DNA from: Mycogone perniciosa
Taxonomy: Eukaryota; Ascomycota; Sordariomycetes; Hypocreales; Hypocreaceae
Assembly (NCBI GenBank): GCA_025331125.1
Contig: JAOALB010000137.1
Coordinates: forward strand, 79,308-143,307
Length of the DNA stretch: 64,000 nucleotides
Direction: 5' to 3'
Positions 55,621 to 64,000 of the stretch are shown in pieces; position 1 is the stretch's first letter, and every line of letters starts with the position of its first letter. A program made the translations under genes and the position numbers. Under the pieces are notes generated by a model. It was not told where the DNA came from. It searched no databases and saw only the letters and a list, made by a program, of their open reading frames with translations.

Positions 55621-58600
55621 TTCAATATAATTTTCTGCATTTTATATACTATTTAAGAAAAGTTAATTAAATTAATTAAAAGAGAAGATTTTAATAGTTT
55701 TACTGCTTTTAATTTAATTATTTATATAATATAAGTAGTATAAAGTAAAGTTTAAAGTATAGTATACTTTAATAGCTTTTAAGAAAGCCCTTTAGGCAGC
55801 TATTCCTATAACCTTAAAGAGCTTATACTTTACTGTATTTATATAAATATACGCCTAGTTTATATACTATACTTTTAGCTTTAAATTCCTATATTTTATA
55901 TTATATAAAATATATTTATATAAAATCTATACTTTTTCGCGTATTATATCCTTATAAAGAGCTAATTGTTCTTTAAGTTTCTTTATAATTTAATAAATAA
56001 TAAATTTAGCGTTTAAGTTTTTATTATTTTTATTAACTGCTTTAATAGCAGTAAAGGCTAAAGCTATAGTTTAGGTTACAGCTTTAAAGTCTATAAAGAT
56101 TAAAGTATAAATGCCAGTATTAACTGTCTTTTATATCCATTTAAAAATTACTGCCTTAGCCTTCCTTTTTTTAGTATATAAGGCAATAATATATTAATAC
56201 TTATAGAGTAGACTATTATAATAAATTAAGATATTTATTAAAATAGCTTCTTTTCTGAATACTTTTAAGGCAGTTTCTTTTACTTTATTTAAAGTAAATA
56301 GCTTTAAAGCAGGGAAATAATTATTATTTTAATTAAAGAGATTAAAATTAACTTTATTCTAGATCTTTGCAGTAGTTATATAATTATTTAAAATAGTAAT
56401 TTATTTAATTTACTAAACTATTAAATCTAGCTTTATAAAGGTAATATCTCTTACATTATTTATTATAGAAAGTAGCTTTAAAAGCTTAAAGGTAAAGGGA
56501 AAAAGTAAAAGTAAAGATATAATATTAAAGGAAGTTTCTAGTAACTTTAATAATTACTACCTAGGCTTATAACTATTGCAAAGCGCAGTACAGCTATATA
56601 GAGTATAAAGAAAAATAGTACTAAAGTTTAATTCTAGTAATAAATATACTGTAATAGCCTCGCTATATATATATATAGCTAATATAAAGGAAAATATAGA
56701 ATATATATATTGTAAGCGCCTATATAGTTTAATATATCGCTTACGCGATATATATATTAGCTAGTATCTGCTATATAAGTAGATAAAAGCTCCCTAACGC
56801 TAATAAGCGCTAATAAGTGGTAGGTCCTTAGCCTACTTAACCTAATAGTACCTTTATTTATTGAAAATGTAAGTGTATTAATATTAAAGAAAATAAATAA
56901 ACCCTGTAAGGATTTATCTTTTTTCTGTAAAGCTTTAAAGGTGCTATAGTCTATTAAAGATCCTAAAAGCTTAAGATATTATTTAATTAAAAGCAGCTAT
57001 ACCTTTAAATGTATCTTAAAGTACTAAAATCATTATTTAGGCAGCTTCTACTATTAGTAGCCCTTTTATTATTATATAAAATATTATATTTAAGTTAAAG
57101 TTTACTGCCTAGTTTTTATAGGAAAGGTTATATAGGAAATTATAAATATTAATAATATAAAAAGGCTATATAGGTTCTTTAATATCTAATATTTAATATC
57201 TATAAAAGCTTATTATAATATAAAGTATTATTAATAAATAATTTATTAATAAGTAACTGCAGGTAACTATTAATATATTAATTAAGTTAAAGGTAAATCT
57301 ATATTAGTTAATAGCTATATTAGCTTGCTAGTAAACTGTTAATAAGGTTTTATTCTTTTAGCCTAAAAGAATCGCTAGCGCAGCTAAAAGATATTTAGTT
57401 AATATAGCGGGGGAGTAGAGTTCTTAGTTTACCTTTTATAAATTGGAAAAATAAAATAAAAAGGTATAGGTCCTTTTTAAGCGAGATATTATAGTAAAGA
57501 AAAAGGGGGGTTAAATAAAATTAAATAATTATAGAATAGAATTTAAGTTAAAGGCAATATTTAAGCTAGTATAAAATATATTTTTAATAAATAAAAAAGA
57601 AAAAAAAAGAAAGAATAGTATTACTTTTTATCTTTTTATAGGCGCAGGTATATAGTTTAATATATAAAGTAATTTTCTTTATTATATATAAATTACTACT
57701 CCTTTAAAGTAACCTTTTATAACTTATTCGCCTTTTGTATTTATTTTTCTTTTACTCCCTTTTCCTTTTTTTTTTTTTATTATTTAATTATAGAAAATCC
57801 TACTAAAAAAGCTATTATTAATTACCTAATATAGCCAACTTTATTAATATACCTATTACTAATAAAAAGACTTTTAAAGAGATTTCTTTATCTTAAAAAG
57901 GTTAAACTTAACTTTACCTTTTTACTTAACTATTTACTTTAAATAAAGCTTTAATAAATAGGTATTATTTAATTAATATCTTTACTTTAACTTTTTTTAA
58001 ATTTAAAAGTATTTTATTATTTAAATTATTAATAGTATAAATATTAATTAATTAAACCTACTAATCTATTTAAAAGTTACCTTTTCCCCTTTGTTTAAAT
58101 TATCTTTATTTCTATTATCCTTTATAAAACATTATACTCTTAAAGAATACTTTTAGCGTTATACCTTTAAAGGTTCTTAATCTTATCTTTAAAATATTAT
58201 ATATACTATTAAAGGAAAAATATTTAAGCCAGTCTATATCTTAACAGAGATTTTATATATTTATAAGTAATTCTTTTATACTCTTTTTAAGTAAATAAAG
58301 TATATTAAAGCCCTATTTATATTATTTTATAAGCAGTATAATCCCTAGTTTTATTAAAGGTGCCTTTAAACTTAATTTATTACTATTATAGCTGCTAAAA
58401 AGTATATCTTATTTCCTTTTTATAACTATATCTCTATTTTAAGTTTCTAGTAAATGGATTATGTAAATTGCCTTTAATTTTAAGCCTTTTTATATACTTA
58501 GCGACATTTTCCTAGCTATTAGCCTTAATAAAGCAACTAAAGTATAGCCATTCTTTTTCTTAAAAAAGATTAGGCATTTTCCTTTATTAAACTAATAGTC

Positions 58601-61600
58601 TTTAATTATTTTAATCCTTTAATAGCCTTTTATTTTATAAAGGACTTCCTTTATTTTATTTAAAATAAAAAAGTAAAGAGTTAAGTAATTTAATAGGTTT
58701 AAAATTTTATTTTAGCCTCTGCTATTAAAAGTAAAAGGTTAATATAAGTAAATTAATTAATAAACTATTTAATTTTATAGTTTTTCTCTTTATAGTATAA
58801 TTAAGTTATACTTTTTATAAATAAAGCAGTAAACTTTAATTTAGCAGTTATTTCCTCCCTTTTAAAAAACAGTACCTAGTAACTATTTTTTAAAAATATT
58901 ATCTTTTACTCCTGCCTATATATCCTTTATATAAAAGTAGTTGTTTTAATTTATTTTATTTATCCTAGGAATTGCTACTTTAAAGTATTATAAGGGACTA
59001 TATTATAGTTAATATATTTCCTCTTTTTTTAATCTGCAGATATATATCCTAGTTTTTGGCCAGATTATTTAATCTAGTAACCTATATACCCTTTTAGCGG
59101 TTAAAGGGTTACTATAATATTCGCTAAATTTTTAACTATTAACAATCTTAATTATAGCTCTATTAACCACTTTATTTTTAAATATATTATTACCTATCTC
59201 TAAGCTTTTATTTATATAGGTTTCTTTATTATCTTTAATTATTTACTAGTTAAATTTATCCTTTATAAACTTCTTTAAATATTCCTTTAAGTAAATTTTA
59301 TTAAACGGAATCCTATTTAATGTTTTTAGCCTATAAGCTTTTATTATTCCTACTTAAAACTTAATTTTAAATAATCCTAGCTAATATATCCTTAACTTTA
59401 TATCTTTTAGTAGGTCCCTTTAATATTTTATATTATAAAGTAAAATAAAGTTATTAAAGAGGAGAGGCTTAATTACTTTCTATAAAGAGTATTAATTATT
59501 AGTGTTTATCCTTTTAGCTAATATTTAATAAAATACTATTACTCTCTTTTAAACTATTTTTATATCTTCCTTTTTTCTTTTTAAAATATAAATATATACT
59601 ATTAATTAATCTTTTATTATATAAACCTTATTTTAATTAATTAGCTATTAAATAAGCAGTTTTACTTTTAAAGGGAAAATTAGTTCCCAGTTAAATAATA
59701 AATAGAATATAAAGTATTTTATTAAGCCTTTTATAGTATATCTATTAGCTATAATTGCTTTATGTAAATTTTAAAACCATTTTTTATTGCATTTAACTAT
59801 TTTTGCCAGTATTAATATTAAGCTTTAATAACTAACCTTTATATAAGCATTAGCTTTAAAGTTATATACGAATATCCAGATAGTTTTAATATCTAGATTA
59901 ATTAATATTTATAAAAGTATTTTCTTTATTTTAGGTCCTTTATTTATAATAGCCTAAATTATTATACTAAATCAGTAAATCTATTTAAAAATAAACTTTA
60001 TTATTATTACAGATAATAAAATTAATATAAGTTTTACTTTTATTTATTTATAAAAGTTATATTTTCCTTTAAATAAATAAATATATCTATAGTTACTTAA
60101 AATATATTAAATATTAAAATAGGCTTTCTTTATAGGTTTCATTAATTTTATTACTATAGCTAATTCTTTAAGGCAGTATAGGTTAAAGCCTTAGCATTAA
60201 AGGTATATTATAATAGCTTTATATATATTATTCTATATTTATAGCTACTAGTATCTTTTTTTTAAAAATTAAAAAGTTACTTCCTATCTTTTATAACCTA
60301 TTTCTATATAGTATTATTAAACAGCTATTTTCTTTATATTTAAAGTATTAAAGATAAATATAGGCTAATAGCAGTATTTTATTAGTCTGGCCTATAACCT
60401 TTTATCTTTTATATAAAACCTTTTTGCCTTATTCTTTAATTATTAAAAGTCTATAGCTAAAAGATTAAATAGTTTCTATATTATCTAAAGGTATTATATA
60501 ATTTACTGGGATTTTTCGCTATACCTTTTTTTTAATAAAGTAAATGAAATTGTGCCTAAATATATATCTATAAAATCTTTTAAATCCCCTTCTTTTTAAG
60601 CTTTAGCTTTATTTATAGCAGTTACTAGTTTACAGGATAAAGCGTTTACTATAGTATTCTCTTCTTTTAAAATATATTTAACTGTAAAGTTAAAAAAGAG
60701 GATATAATTAATTTACTAGGTTATATACCTATTAAAGATATTATTAATTCTATTATTTATTTAATTAATAACTACTTTAGCGTTTATCTTTAATATAAAT
60801 AAAAGTCTATAAATATAAGTATATAGCCTTTTAAAGGCTTAAAGTAAAGCTTTATACTCCTTTTTTATAGTATTATACTTTATTTCTAATTAAAGCCAAT
60901 ATTTACTTTTATACTAAATTAAATATTCTTTTCTTTCTATAATTTATATTAAAACTGCCCCTTAGCCTATTATACTAGCATTAACTATTAAAATTACTTT
61001 TTTATATCCTTTATTTATATTTAGTGTTACTAGTATTAAAGCAGAGGTAATAAATTCTTTAAGTTTATTTATAGCTTATTACTACTCTTTAATCTATCTT
61101 TAAAAGGCATCTTTCTTTAATAGACTAGTTAAAGGCTTTATAATTTAAGTAAAGTATTTAATCCAGTATCTATAATAGCTAACTAAACTAAAAAAGGATT
61201 AAACTTAATTAATAGTTTTATAATTCTTTTATTTTTTAACTTTAATAATTTTAATAATTATTAATTACTATCCCTCTATACTATATAAATATTTTATTAA
61301 TTTAGCCAATCTTTAATAAAAGATTAATTTTACTGCTAAAATAGTATATTTTAATAGTTTAATATTAATAAAGGTTTTATTTCAATTTTAAAGGTACTTT
61401 AAAATATAGTATTAAACTTTAAGTATTACTTCTTTATTATTATATATAGATTTTAATCCTTATACTGTAATATTATTTAAAAATAATTAATATATTATAG
61501 GTATAAAATTAAATAGTATTTATAAAATAATATATTAAAATTATACTATTAAGTTTATAGTATTTATTAAAAGGTTATAGTATTTTAAAAGGCTAATAGG

Positions 61601-63926
61601 GCTTGCAAATATAATTATATCTTAACTTTTCTTCTTAAAAGAGATTTACTTATATTTTAAGAAAAAGTCTAATAATAATAATCTTATATAGCCTATAAAA
61701 TCTTTATTAAATTAGTTAGCGTTTAAGGGAATAAAGGCATCTTTAATAGTTACTTTATTTATCTATATAATAAAATTAATAAAGTAAAGGCTATTATCTT
61801 TCTTTTATATTAAAAAGAATAGGTTCCTATATAGCCTGTAGCCTTCTTTTAAAAGGCCCTTTTTAATATAGATTTATAATAGGTCAACTACCTTCTTTTT
61901 TATCCCTTTAAAAACTAAAATACTGCCGCTCTGCCAGGCATTATATTCTACTATATAAATAGTCTATAATAAGGCGATTTTAAGATTTAGTTTTCTATAT
62001 TTTATAAAATCCCAAAAAAGTGCTATTTCCCTATTTTTTAAGATCTATATTAAGATCGCGGTTTTTTATATTATTAGTTTCCCATTTATTATTTTTAAAA
62101 TTGCAGCTAGTTAATCTAGTATAAGCCTTAACCTAATTTTAATAGATAAGAATTTTAAAGTAATATAGTTAATAAAAAAGTATTAAAGTTTAAGTTATCC
62201 TTTACTTTATTTTATTTTTTTTATTTTTAATAAAGACTTTTAGTAGGGATAAAACTATTAAATAGTATATTATTTATTAAATAGATTTTTATACTTTTCT
62301 TTTTATATATAATATTAGTTTCAATCCTTTCGCGTTTTTATACTCTCCTTTAAAAACTTTTCTTTTAATCTTTTATTTCTTTAAACTTTTATATTATTCT
62401 TTTTATTACTTTTATTTAATCTTTTAAATTATTAGCCAATATTAATTAAATTTAATCCTTTTTAATTTACTTCACTAGTTAATATAAAACCTTCTCTTTA
62501 AAAGTAAATTAAAGTATTTTTAAGCTTTTTTTTATTTTATTAACTTTATATTTAATTATAAAGTTAATATTTATTTTAGCATTAAATTATATAATGCTTT
62601 TATTTTATATTCTTAATAGATAGCTTTTACAGCTAAAGTAATAACTTAAATATTTCCTATTTTATATTTTATATATAAATCCTTATTCTTCGATATATAA
62701 TTAAATATTAATTATATAGCTCAAATAAATAATATCCTGAGAATAAAAGGCATTAAGACTTTATTTAATGTACTATAGAATTTCGCTGCTATTTATATAT
62801 TATTTATATATACTTAAATAACAGTTTCTTTAATTATATTTACTTACTTATTATTAAATATAATATTAACTGCTTAGCAGGGGTATACCTTTAAACTGCA
62901 TTTTACTGCTAGTTAATTAAAAATAATATTTCCTTTTAACTTTAAATTTATAAATGCTTTAGTAAATATACTATTAGGCTATTTTAACTATATTTATATT
63001 TAAGGCAGATTTTATAAGTATTTAAAGATCTTTCCTATTTAATTGTATTAATTTAGGCTATTAATCTTTATTTTTAATTTACTTTATAGTTAATAGTAAT
63101 ATTTAATTACTTTAGCTTATAAAAGTATATTTTTAATAGTAGTAAAATATTAAAGTTTTTAAAATTAATTAATTTTTTATTTAAAAATCCCTTTATTTAT
63201 AGAGATTATAAAGGCGCAGCTTTAAGATATAAGTTTTATAGTAATTAAATAGTCTATATAGTTAATTTTATGTATATAGCTATTATATTTAATTTCTTTA
63301 ATAGTTTTTCTTTTAAAAGGTATTTATAAATAAAGAGAGATATTATTTAATGTAAAGTAAGTTTAAAAATAGCTAACTTAATTTTCCTATAAAACTATAT
63401 TTTAGTAATCTTTTATAATTTTATAATTAAATCTGCTTTTAAAGTATTTATAAATTTTAAAATAGTATTTAAAAAAGTGCTAGTTTTAAGTTTAATTGCA
63501 TTATTTAGAATTACAGTTTAAATTAGCATTTTAGTTTACTTTACTCCTAGCAATTCCTCCCTATTCTTAATCTTTACTATTCTGCTATCTTTACTATATT
63601 ATAGTTTAGATAATATAGTCTTTAAGATTATAGGTATAGGGTTTAAATGCAGTTACGTTTTCTTAATCGGCTGCTTTAATTAAAGCGGTAATAGTTCCTC
63701 TTTGGCTTATTTATCTGCTTTATTAATTATTTAAATGCACTTTTATCCTTTACTGACTATAGGGTTAGCGAGGAAAGTTAAATTAAATAATTCTATAGTT
63801 AAATAGTTTTAGTTATATTTATTTAAGCAGTTTTTAAAAGAATTTATTTTAACTAGGTTTATAAAGATATTTTTAGCCCCTTTTATACTTATATTATTTT
63901 ATTTACTGCTAATTATTTAATCTTTA
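55621..63926 (-). mobile_element. RIP-mutated gypsy-type LTR retrotransposon relic
   Basis: An extremely AT-rich 8.3-kb block without open frames. Minus-strand reading through stops recovers a gypsy reverse transcriptase at about 61910-61480: KVTIKDAFIPLNAN, then DFIGYIRLLLLDFF, then ASPISLLKYYNLLINT, matching the family pattern KVTIRDA...DFFSGYD...TPLGLLRM...GATN. Its RNase H end appears at about 60710-60610 as YILKEENTIVNALS (family ADALS). So pol runs right to left, with gag expected toward 62-63.9 kb. Integrase relics should lie near 58.5-60.2 kb but were not clearly read. No LTR pair could be delimited on the left, so the boundaries are approximate. The abrupt right edge is at 63926/63927. 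Confidence 0.72.
60605..61915 (-). pseudogene. gypsy pol relic (RT to RNase H) in block B
   Basis: Minus-strand text between these points carries reverse transcriptase and RNase H signatures despite frequent TAA/TAG. It encodes no usable protein. Confidence 0.65.
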
Positions 63927-64000
63927 TGTCACGACCCGACCAGGCCAAGGCCCGGGTCCGGAAGAATATCGGAACGACGGGCCAATAAGAACATGATCAC
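63927..64000. repeat. start of an unmutated LTR-like sequence (runs off window)
   Basis: Composition becomes normal abruptly at TGTCACGACCCGACC. The first ~16 bases match the start of the block-A gypsy LTR (TATCATAACCCGACC) once C:G to T:A changes are undone. TG at the junction is the usual LTR end. It is either the 5' end of a plus-strand LTR or, read on the minus strand, an LTR ending ...GTGACA. Too short to decide. Confidence 0.5.

Noticed and set aside
56690..56860. Possible LTR or hairpin in block B (GCGATATATATA-rich inverted stretch)
   Set aside because: I could not find a second copy or clear ends, so it was not called as a feature.
55621..63926. Block B as a centromere or a non-transposon AT island
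   Set aside because: Gypsy reverse transcriptase and RNase H signatures are legible on the minus strand, so a mutated retroelement explains it better.
1..64000. CRISPR array, bacterial operon or phage features
   Set aside because: Introns, tRNA structure and protein families are fungal; no regularly spaced direct repeats were seen.

Overview
This window is filamentous-ascomycete nuclear DNA. Genes carry short GT-AG introns of about 45-90 nt. The tRNA gene is eukaryotic in type, with an internal intron. The gene content (HR-PKS, fungal NLR, CYP52-like P450, F-box and cyclase families) and the recurrent intergenic word TACTCCGTA suggest Eurotiales (Aspergillus/Penicillium type). I cannot fix the genus. 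All family calls come from reading motifs; no database search was possible.

Left flank (1-7.7 kb): the 3' end of an unknown gene with an ADP-ribosyltransferase-like fold, an intact acyl-protein thioesterase 1 gene, a small secreted-protein gene and a 468-bp MITE-like element with inverted ends. The spacers look empty.

Polyketide region, left half (7.7-20.5 kb): an intact FSH1/LovG-like serine hydrolase is divergent from a highly reducing PKS (KS-AT-DH-MT-ER-KR-ACP, 2646 codons). A cyclase/kynurenine-formamidase-like gene follows the PKS. The PKS is complete except for one in-frame TGA at a conserved Trp codon in the DH domain. The cyclase has lesions only in its last part.

Transposon block A (20.65-34.29 kb) is AT-rich and RIP-mutated. 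A Tad-like LINE, flanked by a 12-14 bp target duplication, was later split by a Ty3/gypsy element of 7729 bp with 402-bp LTRs and a 5-bp target duplication (GTAGC).

Right half (35-50 kb): tRNA-Gly(GCC) with an 11-nt intron, a broken F-box gene, an intact cation-dependent O-methyltransferase, an intact ankyrin/membrane protein, a broken 15-exon ABCC transporter and an MFS transporter with one frameshift. With the PKS, hydrolase and cyclase, the O-methyltransferase and transporters resemble a secondary-metabolite cluster that has been split by transposons and is decaying. That they form one cluster is inference.

Right end (50.3-64 kb): an intact NACHT/ankyrin NLR, a heavily stop-riddled CYP52-like P450 pseudogene, then AT-rich block B (55.6-63.9 kb), a RIP-mutated minus-strand gypsy element. 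At 63927 an unmutated LTR-like sequence starts and runs off the window.

The main story is selective decay. At least six genes carry clear inactivating changes (PKS, cyclase, F-box, ABC, MFS, P450). In the cyclase, F-box, PKS and P450 the stops are explained by C:G to T:A transitions. The hydrolase, O-methyltransferase, ankyrin protein and NLR between them remain open.
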